DNA from: Georgenia_A wangjunii
Lineage (GTDB): Bacteria > Actinomycetota > Actinomycetes > Actinomycetales > Actinomycetaceae
Direction: 5' to 3' (one strand)
Assembly (NCBI RefSeq): GCF_036421915.1
Contig: NZ_JAZGOM010000003.1
Length of the DNA: 64,000 bases
Shown here: piece after piece, positions 8,133 through 15,299 of the stretch
How positions within the stretch are numbered: position 1 is the first letter of the stretch
Layout: every line of letters starts with the position of its first letter
The notes under the pieces: model-generated
The model's database searches: none
Seen by the model: only the letters and a program-made list of their open reading frames with translations
Told to the model about the DNA's origin: nothing
Translations under genes and position numbers: made by a program

Positions 8133-8262
8133 CGGCCCCGCCGCGCGGCTGGGTCGGGCCCGCGTGCCTGCCGCCGGCCGATCGCTGGCGGGTAACGGTC
8201 GTGCAGCCGCCGCCGAGACTCCCGGCCAGCGACCTCGTCGGTGCGGTTCCCCGGGGGCGGGC

Positions 8263-8847
8263 TCAGCCGACGAGGAGGGCGATCGCCGCGCCGAACGTGC
8301 CGAGGATGCCGAGCGGGATCGCGGCGACGGTCCCGACGAAGGCGAGGAGCGTCACGCGCAGGTCGTCCCGGAGGTAGGGGGCGTTGACGGGGCCGCCGGC
8401 GGCCCGCAGGAGCGAGCGCTGCGTCGCCTCGACGCCCGGGAGCCACCGGGCGGTGCGCACCTGGTGCTCGGCGTACGCCTCGGACAGGAGGCCGAGCTCG
8501 GACTCGAGCTGCGCGCGCCGGGCGTCCTGGGCGCCGCCGCCGGTGGTCCCGACGACGATCTCCTGCGAGCCGGGGGCGACCGTCGGGTGCTCGACGAGTG
8601 ACGCCGTCGTGCGCTGGAGCCGCTCCCGGCGCCACGCGAGGAGGAGGACCGGCACGGCCAGGACGAGGGCGCCGACGAACGGCAGCCACGCGGCCCAGGA
8701 CTCGGCGCCGCGCCCGAGGAGGAACCCGAGCAGCGCGAACGTGGCGACCGGCACGCCGGCCGCGACGAGGAGGATCCGTCCCGGCTTGCGCGAGAGCCGC
8801 ACGAGGTTCGGCACCACCCGGTTGAGGGCGTCGCCCATCGCAGTCAT
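8263..8847 (-). CDS. Hypothetical membrane protein
   Basis: Protein of 194 aa that I do not recognise as a named family. Two adjacent hydrophobic helices (GRILLVAAGVPVATFALLGFL and AAWLPFVGALVLAVPVLLLAW, residues ~24-75) are followed by a soluble helical segment with a probable amphipathic stretch (ARRAQLESELGLLSEAYAEHQ). A final hydrophobic segment, LLAFVGTVAAIPLGILGTFGA, ends at the C-terminus. ATG 8847 is preceded on the minus strand by CAACCT (8859-8854) at 6 bases, a leaderless arrangement. It is convergent with the transglutaminase gene and divergent from lepA, with no operon partner. Confidence 0.7.
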   Translation of the reverse strand: MTAMGDALNRVVPNLVRLSRKPGRILLVAAGVPVATFALLGFLLGRGAESWAAWLPFVGALVLAVPVLLLAWRRERLQRTTASLVEHPTVAPGSQEIVVGTTGGGAQDARRAQLESELGLLSEAYAEHQVRTARWLPGVEATQRSLLRAAGGPVNAPYLRDDLRVTLLAFVGTVAAIPLGILGTFGAAIALLVG

Positions 8848-8886
8848 GCCACCAGGTTGCCACGCCGCGCGGCCGCGTCGCGCCGC

Positions 8887-8934
8887 GCGGGCCGAGGTGC
8901 GGGCCGAGGTGCCGGCCGACGTGCGGGCCGAGGA
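8887..8934. repeat. Four 12-bp tandem repeats upstream of lepA
   Basis: Units at 8887, 8899, 8911 and 8923 read GCGGGCCGAGGT, the same again, GCCGGCCGACGT and GCGGGCCGAGGA. They lie in the 280-bp divergent gap (8848-9127) between the membrane protein and lepA. The rest of the gap has a 10-bp perfect palindrome GACCATGGTC near 9053-9062, about 65 bases before the lepA start, which could overlap a promoter or operator. Nothing else is recognisable there. Confidence 0.6.
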
Positions 8935-9127
8935 CGACGCACCCGGTCTCGGCCGCGCGGCGCGCGTCCCGGTCGGCCTGCACGGGCGCGCGGCGATCGG
9001 GCTCCTTCGGGCGAGCCGGTCGCACCGGTGCCGTGCAGCGGCGCGCTCATGCGACCATGGTCTGAGCCTGTCCCGGCGCACGCCGCACCCGAGCGGCCCG
9101 CGCGACGTCGTCCCGAGGAAGCAATCA

Positions 9128-11002
9128 GTGCCCCCCATCCCGAGCCCCGCGCTCAATGCGCAGATCGCCCCGTCGGCCACCGCCCCGGAGCTCCTGCGCA
9201 ACTTCTGCATCATCGCCCACATCGACCACGGCAAGTCGACGCTCGCCGACCGGATGCTCCAGCTCACCGGCGTCGTCGACGACCGCGCCATGCGCGCGCA
9301 GTACCTCGACCGGATGGACATCGAGCGCGAGCGCGGCATCACGATCAAGTCGCAGGCCGTGCGGATGCCGTGGCAGCAGGGCGAGCGCGCGTACGCGCTC
9401 AACATGATCGACACCCCCGGGCACGTCGACTTCACCTACGAGGTCTCGCGCTCCCTCGCCGCGTGCGAGGGCGCCGTGCTCCTCGTCGACGCCGCGCAGG
9501 GCATCGAGGCGCAGACGCTGGCGAACCTCTACCTCGCCATGGAGAACGACCTCACGGTCATCCCCGTCCTCAACAAGATCGACCTGCCGGCCGCCCAGCC
9601 GGAGAAGTACGCGGAGGAGCTCGCCAACCTCATCGGCGGGCAGCCTGAGGACTGCCTGCGCGTCTCGGGCAAGACCGGCGCGGGCGTCACCGAGCTGCTC
9701 GACCGGATCGTCAGGGACATCCCGAGCCCGGTCGGGGACCCGGACGGTCCCGCCCGCGCCGTCATCTTCGACTCGGTCTACGACACCTACCGGGGCGTCG
9801 TCACGTACGTGCGCGTCGTCGACGGCAACCTCTCCCCGCGCGAGCGCATCACGATGCTCTCGACGCGCGCCACGCACGACCTCCTCGAGATCGGCGTCAG
9901 CTCGCCCGAGCCGACGCCGACGGCGGGCCTCGGCGTGGGTGAGGTCGGCTACCTCATCACCGGCGTCAAGGACGTGCGCCAGTCCCGCGTGGGCGACACG
10001 GTCACCTCGGCCAACAAGCCCGCGACCGAGCCGGTGGGCGAGTACCGCGAGCCGCGCCCGATGGTGTTCTCCGGGCTCTTCCCCATCGACGGCTCGGACT
10101 ACCCCGTCCTGCGCGACGCCCTCGACAAGCTCAAGCTCAACGACGCGGCCCTCGCGTTCGAGCCGGAGACGTCCGTGGCGCTCGGCTTCGGCTTCCGTTG
10201 CGGGTTCCTCGGGCTGCTCCACCTCGAGATCGTGCGCGAGCGGCTCGAGCGTGAGTTCAACCTCGACCTCATCTCGACCGCGCCGAACGTCGTCTACGAC
10301 GTCGTCATGGAGGACCGCTCCCGCGTGCGGGTGACGAACCCGAGCGGGTTCCCCGAGGGCAAGGTCATGGAGGTCCTCGAGCCGGTCGTCAAGGCGACGA
10401 TCCTGTGCCCGGCGGAGTTCATCGGCGCCGTCATGGAGCTGTGCCAGAACCGGCGCGGGGTCCAGCTCGGCATGGACTACCTCTCCGCGGACCGCGTCGA
10501 GCTGCGCTACACGCTCCCGCTCGCCGAGATCGTCTTCGACTTCTTCGACCAGCTCAAGTCCCGCACGCGCGGGTACGCCTCCCTCGACTACGAGCCCGCC
10601 GGCGACGAGGCGGCGGACCTCGTCAAGGTCGACATCCTCCTCAACCACGAGGCCGTCGACGCGTTCAGCGCCATCGTCCACAAGGACAAGGCCTACGCGT
10701 ACGGCGTCATGATGGCCGGCAAGCTGCGCGAGATCATCCCCCGCCAGCAGTTCGAGGTGCCGATCCAGGCCGCCGTCGGCGCGCGCGTCATCGCCCGTGA
10801 GACCGTCAAGGCCCTGCGCAAGGACATGCTCGCCAAGTGCTACGGCGGTGACATCACCCGTAAGCGCAAGCTCCTCGAGAAGCAGAAGGAGGGCAAGAAG
10901 CGCATGAAGAACATCGGACGGGTCGAGGTGCCGCAGGAGGCCTTCATCGCGGCGCTGGGCAGCGAGGGCCCCGGCGGCAAGGACGCCAAGGCCAAGAAGT
11001 GA
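9128..11002 (+). CDS. lepA: Elongation factor 4 (LepA), ribosome-associated GTPase
   Basis: Translational GTPase LepA/EF4, 624 aa, which binds ribosomes and is linked to translation initiation and subunit assembly. G motifs are clear: G1 AHIDHGKST, the switch region RERGITIKSQAV, G3 DTPGHVDF and G4 LNKIDLPAA. Domain II follows, then the LepA-specific C-terminal domain with VDILLNHEAVDAFS, AYAYGVMMAGKLREIIPRQ and the basic end KRKLLEKQKEGKKRMK. GTG 9128 gives a normal length, with GAGGA about 9 bases upstream. The gene stands alone in its strand block, between rpsT and hemW as in relatives. A ~99-bp palindromic element follows its stop. Confidence 0.97.
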   Translation: MPPIPSPALNAQIAPSATAPELLRNFCIIAHIDHGKSTLADRMLQLTGVVDDRAMRAQYLDRMDIERERGITIKSQAVRMPWQQGERAYALNMIDTPGHVDFTYEVSRSLAACEGAVLLVDAAQGIEAQTLANLYLAMENDLTVIPVLNKIDLPAAQPEKYAEELANLIGGQPEDCLRVSGKTGAGVTELLDRIVRDIPSPVGDPDGPARAVIFDSVYDTYRGVVTYVRVVDGNLSPRERITMLSTRATHDLLEIGVSSPEPTPTAGLGVGEVGYLITGVKDVRQSRVGDTVTSANKPATEPVGEYREPRPMVFSGLFPIDGSDYPVLRDALDKLKLNDAALAFEPETSVALGFGFRCGFLGLLHLEIVRERLEREFNLDLISTAPNVVYDVVMEDRSRVRVTNPSGFPEGKVMEVLEPVVKATILCPAEFIGAVMELCQNRRGVQLGMDYLSADRVELRYTLPLAEIVFDFFDQLKSRTRGYASLDYEPAGDEAADLVKVDILLNHEAVDAFSAIVHKDKAYAYGVMMAGKLREIIPRQQFEVPIQAAVGARVIARETVKALRKDMLAKCYGGDITRKRKLLEKQKEGKKRMKNIGRVEVPQEAFIAALGSEGPGGKDAKAKK

Positions 11003-11030
11003 GCCGGACGGACCTCGCCGCGCAGCTGGG

Positions 11031-11129
11031 TCCGGCCGAGGAGAGCGGCGCCGGGTCTTCCATCCGCCGCTCGTTCCTCGCGGCTCCCGCCAGGCCCGCC
11101 ACGACCCTGCACCGCTCTTCCCGGCCGGG
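11031..11129. repeat. Palindromic dispersed element, copy A (REP/MITE-like)
   Basis: Element of ~99 bp in the 142-bp lepA-hemW gap. A 47-base core (11057-11103, opening CTTCCATCCGCCGCTCG) is flanked by 26-base arms at 11031-11056 and 11104-11129 that are inverted copies of each other at about 21 of 26 positions. The core recurs in reverse orientation at 14110-14156 with about two differences in 47, and the arms there are also related. There is no coding potential and no obvious direct target duplication. It looks like a small non-autonomous or REP-type repeat. Confidence 0.7.
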
Positions 11130-11144
11130 TGTGGGGCGACTCTC

Positions 11145-12398
11145 GTGAGTCCCGCCCTGCCTGACGGCGAGGCGGCGCCCGACGACGGCGCGCTCCCCGT
11201 CTCCGCGGCTCACGGGGCCGACGCGCGGGACTTCGGCGTCTACCTCCACGTGCCGTTCTGCACCGTGCGCTGCGGGTACTGCGACTTCAACACGTACACG
11301 GCGACCGAGCTCGGGGCGGGCGCGAGCCAGGCGTCCTACGCCGAGACAGCGCTGCGGGAGATCGACCTCGCCGCCCGGGTGCTCGCGGACCCGGCGCTCG
11401 GCGCGGCCGGGATGCCCGCGCGGGAGGTCGCGACCGTGTTCGTCGGCGGCGGCACCCCGACGATCCTGCCCGCGGGCGACCTCGCCCGGATGCTCGCGGC
11501 CGTCCGCGACGCGTGGGGTCTCGGGCCGGGCGCGGAGGTCACGACCGAGGCGAACCCGGACTCCGTCACGCCCGAGTCGCTCGCGACGCTCGCCGCTGCC
11601 GGGTTCACGCGGGTCTCCTTCGGCATGCAGTCCGCCGTGCCCCACGTGCTCGCCACGCTCGACCGCACGCACGACCCAGCCCGCCTGCCCGACGTCGTCG
11701 CCTGGGCGCGGGCCGCGGGCCTCGGCGTCTCGGTCGACCTCATCTACGGCACGCCGGGGGAGTCGATGGCGGACTGGCGGGCGAGCCTCGACGCCGCCGT
11801 CGCGCTCGAGCCGGACCACGTCTCCGCCTACGCGCTCGTCGTCGAACCGGGGACGAAGATGGCCGCCCAGGTGCGGCGCGGCGAGCTGACGATGCCCGAC
11901 GGAGATGATGAGGCCGCGAAGTACGAGCTCGCCGAGGAGGTGCTCTCCGCCGCGGGCCTCGGCTGGTACGAGGTGAGCAACTTCGCGCGCGGCCCGGAGC
12001 ACGCCTCGCAGCACAACCGCTCCTACTGGCGCGGGCAGGACTGGTGGGGCATCGGCCCCGGCGCCCACAGCCACGTCGGTGGCGTGCGCTGGTGGAACGT
12101 CAAGCACCCGCGCGCCTACGCCCACCGCCTCGAGCAGGGGCTGAGCCCGGCGGCCGCGCGCGAGGTGCTCGACGACGGCACACGCGAGATCGAGCGCGTC
12201 CTCCTCGGCGTCCGGCTCGCCGAGGGGCTCGAGCTCGCGCCGGGAACCGGCCGCGTCCCGGAGGCGCAGCGGCACGCCGTCGCGAGCCTCCTCGCCCAGG
12301 GCCTTGTCGAGTTCGCGCCCGCGCGCGCCGGGCGGATCGTCCTCACCCTGCGGGGCCGGCTGCTCGCCGACGCCGTCGTGCGCGAGCTCACGGCGTGA
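11145..12398 (+). CDS. hemW: HemW-type radical SAM heme chaperone (coproporphyrinogen oxidase-like)
   Basis: Radical SAM protein, 417 aa. The [4Fe-4S] motif is at residues ~41-48, CTVRCGYC, in the context YLHVPFCTVRCGYCDFNTY, followed by FVGGGTPTILP, VSFGMQSAVPHVLATLDRTH and GLGWYEVSNFARGP. HemW inserts or carries heme; older annotations call it oxygen-independent coproporphyrinogen III oxidase (HemN-like), but the short single-domain form next to lepA/hrcA is HemW. The C-terminal winged-helix part ends RLLADAVVREL. The start is GTG 11145. Between it and hrcA lie several small genes and repeats rather than the direct hemW-hrcA adjacency seen in some relatives. Confidence 0.93.
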   Translation: MSPALPDGEAAPDDGALPVSAAHGADARDFGVYLHVPFCTVRCGYCDFNTYTATELGAGASQASYAETALREIDLAARVLADPALGAAGMPAREVATVFVGGGTPTILPAGDLARMLAAVRDAWGLGPGAEVTTEANPDSVTPESLATLAAAGFTRVSFGMQSAVPHVLATLDRTHDPARLPDVVAWARAAGLGVSVDLIYGTPGESMADWRASLDAAVALEPDHVSAYALVVEPGTKMAAQVRRGELTMPDGDDEAAKYELAEEVLSAAGLGWYEVSNFARGPEHASQHNRSYWRGQDWWGIGPGAHSHVGGVRWWNVKHPRAYAHRLEQGLSPAAAREVLDDGTREIERVLLGVRLAEGLELAPGTGRVPEAQRHAVASLLAQGLVEFAPARAGRIVLTLRGRLLADAVVRELTA

Positions 12399-12562
12399 GC
12401 GCGCGGGAGCTCCAGGCCTGAGCTGGCGGGGAGCTCCGCGCTTGAGCATGCGGTCACTCGCTTCCTGAGCGTGCGGGACCTCCCGGCCTCCGGGCGGGAG
12501 CTCCTCGGCCGAGCGTGCGTGAGGTCACCGCTCGAGCGTGGGGTCACTCGCCGCTGCCGCGT
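12397..12562. repeat. Degenerate 22-24 bp tandem array after hemW
   Basis: About six to seven imperfect units, each beginning near GAGC(G/A)TGCGGG and running into GAGCTCC or GGTCACTCGC. Approximate unit starts are 12397, 12421, 12444, 12468, 12512 and 12535, with one longer unit. The array begins at the hemW stop and ends ~25 bases before a promoter for the DinB gene. Unit length and spacing are too irregular, and identity too low, for CRISPR. The interval 12399-12687 holds only this array and the promoter. Confidence 0.6.
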
Positions 12563-12586
12563 CCGCAGGCTCGGACAGGCGGGACC

Positions 12587-12615
12587 TTCACGCGGCCGTC
12601 GTCCCGCTCTACGCT
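12587..12615 (+). promoter_or_regulatory. Promoter for the DinB-like gene
   Basis: TTCACG (12587-12592) and TACGCT (12610-12615) are separated by exactly 17 bases and fit sigma-70-type -35/-10 elements. A transcript would begin near 12622 and have a ~65-base leader with a strong ribosome-binding site (GAGGAGGGG) just before ATG 12688. Confidence 0.6.
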
Positions 12616-12687
12616 CGGCCCAGCGGGAGTGGTCGGCGCGCGGGCGCCCCGCGCACCGGCTTGAGGCCGGTCGGCAGAGGAGGGGCG

Positions 12688-13446
12688 ATGAGATCCTTCG
12701 GCAGGGCTGACGACCTGCGCGGCGCGCAGTTCGTCGACGCCGACCTCCGTGGTGCCCGGTTCGTCCGCGCCGACCTCTGCGGCGTGGTCATGCGCGGCGT
12801 CGACGTGCAGGGGGCGGACCTCGACGCGCCGTGGCTCCTCGAGGACGGGGGCTCCCTGCGCGTCAACGGGGTCGACGTCGTGGCGTTCGTCGACGGCGAG
12901 CTCAACCGCCGTTTTCCCGGTCGCGCGGAGCGGCGGGCGGTTGACCCGGACGGGTTGCGCGCCGCGTGGGCGGCACTCGAGCGCACGTGGGAGGCGACGC
13001 TCGAGCGGGCGGCCGCGATGCCGGACGGCACGGTCGACGTCTCGGTCGACGGCGAGTGGTCGTTCGCCCAGACCCTGCGGCACCTCGTCATGGCGACGGA
13101 CACGTGGCTGGGCCGGGCGATCTTGGAGCGGGACCAGCCCTACCACCCTCTCGGCCAGCCGAACGTCGAGTACGAGGCCGACGGGAACGACCCCACAGTC
13201 TTCGCCCCGGGCTCGCCGGCGTACCCCGACGTCCTCGAGGCCCGCGCGGGCCGCGTCGCCCTCGTGCGGGACTTCCTCGCCGGCGTCACCGCCGAGGACC
13301 TCCGCGCGCAGCGCCGGAACCCGTGGGCGCCCGAGCACGCGGAGACGACGCTCTCGTGCCTCCACACGATCCTCGGGGAGGAGTGGGAGCACCACCGGTA
13401 CGCCGTCCGCGACCTCGACGCGATCGCGGCGGGCGCCTCCTCGTAG
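12688..13446 (+). CDS. DinB-family protein with N-terminal pentapeptide repeats
   Basis: Protein of 252 aa. Residues ~6-46 are seven pentapeptide-type units (DLRGAQFVDADLRGARFVRA, then DLCGVVMRGVDVQGADLD). From ~95 to 245 a four-helix DinB domain follows, with likely metal-binding histidines in TLRHLVMATDTWLGRAIL and GEEWEHHRYAVRDLD. DinB-like proteins are metal-dependent; some conjugate bacillithiol or mycothiol and many are uncharacterised. A mycothiol-linked role would suit an actinobacterium but is not shown. The strong SD GAGGAGGGG fixes ATG 12688. The short pentapeptide segment is a recurrent but unexplained companion of actinobacterial DinB domains. Confidence 0.82.
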   Translation: MRSFGRADDLRGAQFVDADLRGARFVRADLCGVVMRGVDVQGADLDAPWLLEDGGSLRVNGVDVVAFVDGELNRRFPGRAERRAVDPDGLRAAWAALERTWEATLERAAAMPDGTVDVSVDGEWSFAQTLRHLVMATDTWLGRAILERDQPYHPLGQPNVEYEADGNDPTVFAPGSPAYPDVLEARAGRVALVRDFLAGVTAEDLRAQRRNPWAPEHAETTLSCLHTILGEEWEHHRYAVRDLDAIAAGASS

Positions 13447-13519
13447 CCCCAGACCTCGGCGTGGCGCCGCGACACTGGGCCACGCGCCCCTGGTAGCCCC
13501 AGACCTCGGCGTGGCGCCG
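13443..13519. repeat. 27-bp direct repeat, two exact copies 50 bp apart
   Basis: Copies at 13443-13469 and 13493-13519 are identical over 27 bases, beginning GTAGCCCCAGACCTCGGC. The first includes the DinB stop codon. The second ends just before the -10-like CACGCT (13523-13528) of the VOC gene. A ~50-bp segment appears to have been duplicated in the gap. It could represent duplicated operator sites or simple slippage. Confidence 0.75.
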
Positions 13520-13534
13520 TGCCACGCTGGGGGG

Positions 13535-13948
13535 ATGGACCAGCGCCTCAGCTTCGTCACGCTCGCCGTGCACGACCTCTCGGCCGCTCGGGCGTTCTAC
13601 GTCGACGGTCTCGGCTGGCAGCCCGCCGTCGACGTGCCTGGCGAGGTGCTCATGATGAAGGTGGGCGAGCACGTCGTCCTGTCGCTGTGGGACGCGGAGC
13701 ACTTCGCGGCGGAGGTCGGCCCCATCGCCCGTGGCCCCGGCGTCGCTCCCCTCACGCTCTCGCACAACTGCGCGACCAAGGGCGAGGTCGACGACGTCCT
13801 GGCCACCGCCCGCCGTGCAGGCGCGGAGGCCACCGCAGCCGCCGAGCGCGAGTGGGGCGGCTACTCCGGGTACTTCGCCGACCCCGACGGGTTCCGCTGG
13901 GAGATCGCCTACAACCCCGGCCCGATCGGCGCAGAGGTCATCCCCTGA
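13535..13948 (+). CDS. VOC/glyoxalase-like metalloprotein
   Basis: Protein of 137 aa with a complete vicinal-oxygen-chelate fold of two beta-alpha-beta-beta-beta modules: LSFVTLAVHDLSAARAFYVD at the start and GYSGYFADPDGFRWEIAYNP at the end. The FADPDGxxWE(I/V) signature carries the usual C-terminal Glu ligand. The N-terminal position often held by His is T/V here (VTLAV), so metal binding may be altered. The substrate is unknown; relatives include glyoxalase-, dioxygenase- and antibiotic-resistance-type proteins. ATG 13535 lies 6 bases after CACGCT, which suggests a leaderless mRNA. Confidence 0.85.
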   Translation: MDQRLSFVTLAVHDLSAARAFYVDGLGWQPAVDVPGEVLMMKVGEHVVLSLWDAEHFAAEVGPIARGPGVAPLTLSHNCATKGEVDDVLATARRAGAEATAAAEREWGGYSGYFADPDGFRWEIAYNPGPIGAEVIP

Positions 13949-14011
13949 GCGGCGCCCGCGCGGTGCCGCGCGGGCCGGCGCGCGCAGCGCGTTACCGGGG
14001 AGTGCTGCAGC

Positions 14012-14041
14012 GTCATCGGCACAGCCACGCTCCCCGATGAC
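14012..14041. terminator. Possible terminator hairpin after the VOC gene
   Basis: GTCATCGG (14012-14019) pairs with CCGATGAC (14034-14041), an 8-bp stem with a 14-base loop, ~65 bases after the VOC stop in a convergent gap. There is no U-tract. It is the best terminator candidate in 13949-14295; the rest of that 347-bp interval is taken up by the two repeat elements listed next. Confidence 0.4.
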
Positions 14042-14085
14042 CTGGCGAGCGCGCGAGCGCGGCAACGGCGAGGCCTTGAGCGGGA

Positions 14086-14180
14086 GCGGCGGAGGAAGGC
14101 CCGCACCGGCGTGGTGGGTCTGGCGGGAGCCGCGAGGAACGAGCGGCGGATGGAAGCCGGCGCAGGCCTTCCTCCGCCGC
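14086..14180. repeat. Palindromic dispersed element, copy B (inverse orientation to copy A)
   Basis: Arms 14086-14110 and 14156-14180 are inverted copies, with 16 bp perfect (GCGGCGGAGGAAGGCC against its complement) and about 23 of 25 overall. Between them lies the core that, reverse-complemented, matches 11057-11103 at about 45 of 47 bases. It sits between convergent VOC and DUF3097 genes. The core is better conserved between the two copies than the arms. Confidence 0.7.
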
Positions 14181-14213
14181 GCCCCCACCCTTGGGACAGC
14201 CGCCCGGCGCCCG

Positions 14214-14233
14214 GCACTTCTGCATGATCACGG
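14214..14233. repeat. Solo end of the GCACTTCTGCATGATCAC element
   Basis: GCACTTCTGCATGATCACGG repeats the inward end of the larger element at 52530-52660 (copies at 52633-52652 and, inverted, around 52537-52556). Only one arm is present here. Like the other copy it lies between 3' ends of convergent genes. Confidence 0.6.
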
Positions 14234-14295
14234 GTTGGCGAGCAGAGGTGGTTGAGGCGGGACGGGGGACGCCGGGCGGGGTACGCCGAGCGGAA

Positions 14296-15192
14296 CTACT
14301 CCGGGATCGCCGTGACGAAGTCGATGAGCTCCTCCATGCGGCCGAGGAGCGCGGGGGAGAGGTCCTTGTAGTCGCGGACGCGGCCGAGGATCTGCTTCCA
14401 GCCGCGCGAGACGTCGGCCTGGTCGGCGTGCGGCCACCCGAGCGCCGCGAGCGTGCCGTGCTTGATGTCGGTCCCGCGGGGGACGTCGGGCCAGGCCTTG
14501 AGGCCCACGCGCTCGGGGCGCACCGCCTGCCACACGTCGATGTACGGGTGCCCGAGCACGAGGACGTTCTCCCGCCCCGCCAAGCCTCGCAGCGACGCCT
14601 CGACGAGGCGGGTCTCCTTCGACCCCGGGACGTAGTGGTCGACGAGCACGCCCGCCCGCCGCCGCGGCCCCGGCCGGAAGTCGCGCAGGACGGCGTCGAG
14701 GTTGTCGACGCCCTCGAGGAGCTCGACGACGACCCCCTCCACGCGCAGGTCGTCGCCCCACACGCGCTCGACGAGCTCGGCGTCGTGGCGGCCCTCGACC
14801 CAGATGCGCGAGGCCCGCGCCACGCGGGCCTTCGTCTGCGGCACCGCGAGCGAGCCGGAGGCGGTGAGGCGGCGCCCACCCGCCGTCGTCGGGCCCGACG
14901 CGGCGACGGGGCGCACCGGCGGGACGAGCCGGACCGGACGGCCGTCCACCCAGAAGCCGGCGCCGAGCGGGAAGGTCCGGGTCGCGCCGCGCCGGTCCTC
15001 GAGGACGACGACGTGCATCCCGCCGGACTTCTCCACGGCGACGACGGCGCCCACCCACCCGGTCTGGACCTCCTCGACGACGAGCCCGAGGTCCGCGGCG
15101 CGGTCGGTCGTCGTCGCCCGGTGCGCGAAGGCACCCGTGCGGTGCGGGTCCTGGCTGAGGATGTCGCTGCCGTAGCGGTCGAGGGGAGGCAC
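14296..15192 (-). CDS. DUF3097-family actinobacterial protein
   Basis: Protein of 298 aa matching the DUF3097 family found across Actinobacteria, function unknown. Conserved stretches I recognise are GLVVEEVQTGWVGAVVAVEK, RIWVEGRHDAELVERVWGDD, GVVVELLEGVDNLDAVL, AGVLVDHYVPGSKETR, VLGHPYIDVWQAVRPERVG and LGWPHADQADVSRGWKQIL. The middle section looks like a TOPRIM-type alpha/beta fold (EGRHDAE, LVDHYVPGSKE), which hints at nucleic-acid binding, but that is inference. The start codon is GTG (CAC at 15190-15192). A minus-strand TACCCT (15204-15199) lies 6 bases upstream, so it is probably leaderless. It is divergent from hrcA. Confidence 0.85.
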   Translation of the reverse strand: MPPLDRYGSDILSQDPHRTGAFAHRATTTDRAADLGLVVEEVQTGWVGAVVAVEKSGGMHVVVLEDRRGATRTFPLGAGFWVDGRPVRLVPPVRPVAASGPTTAGGRRLTASGSLAVPQTKARVARASRIWVEGRHDAELVERVWGDDLRVEGVVVELLEGVDNLDAVLRDFRPGPRRRAGVLVDHYVPGSKETRLVEASLRGLAGRENVLVLGHPYIDVWQAVRPERVGLKAWPDVPRGTDIKHGTLAALGWPHADQADVSRGWKQILGRVRDYKDLSPALLGRMEELIDFVTAIPE

Positions 15193-15255
15193 CCGCCGAG
15201 GGTACGCACCCGGTGGGGCACCTCACGGGGTACGCGAAGGGCGTGGCGCGTAGGA

Positions 15256-15282
15256 TTAGCACTCGGCATAGTTGAGTGCTGG
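15256..15282. promoter_or_regulatory. CIRCE operator (HrcA binding site) upstream of hrcA
   Basis: TTAGCACTC (15256-15264), a 9-base spacer and GAGTGCTGG (15274-15282) match the CIRCE consensus TTAGCACTC-N9-GAGTGCTAA at 16 of 18 arm positions. It overlaps the end of a TAGGAT -10 box (15251-15256), so bound HrcA would block RNA polymerase. This predicts autoregulation of hrcA-dnaJ and heat induction. Confidence 0.93.
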
Positions 15283-15299
15283 CACGGGAGGAGGAACGG

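Noticed and set aside
12397..12562. Possible CRISPR array
   Set aside because: Repeat units are only ~22-24 bp, imperfect and contiguous, with no unique spacers of constant length, and no cas genes are present.
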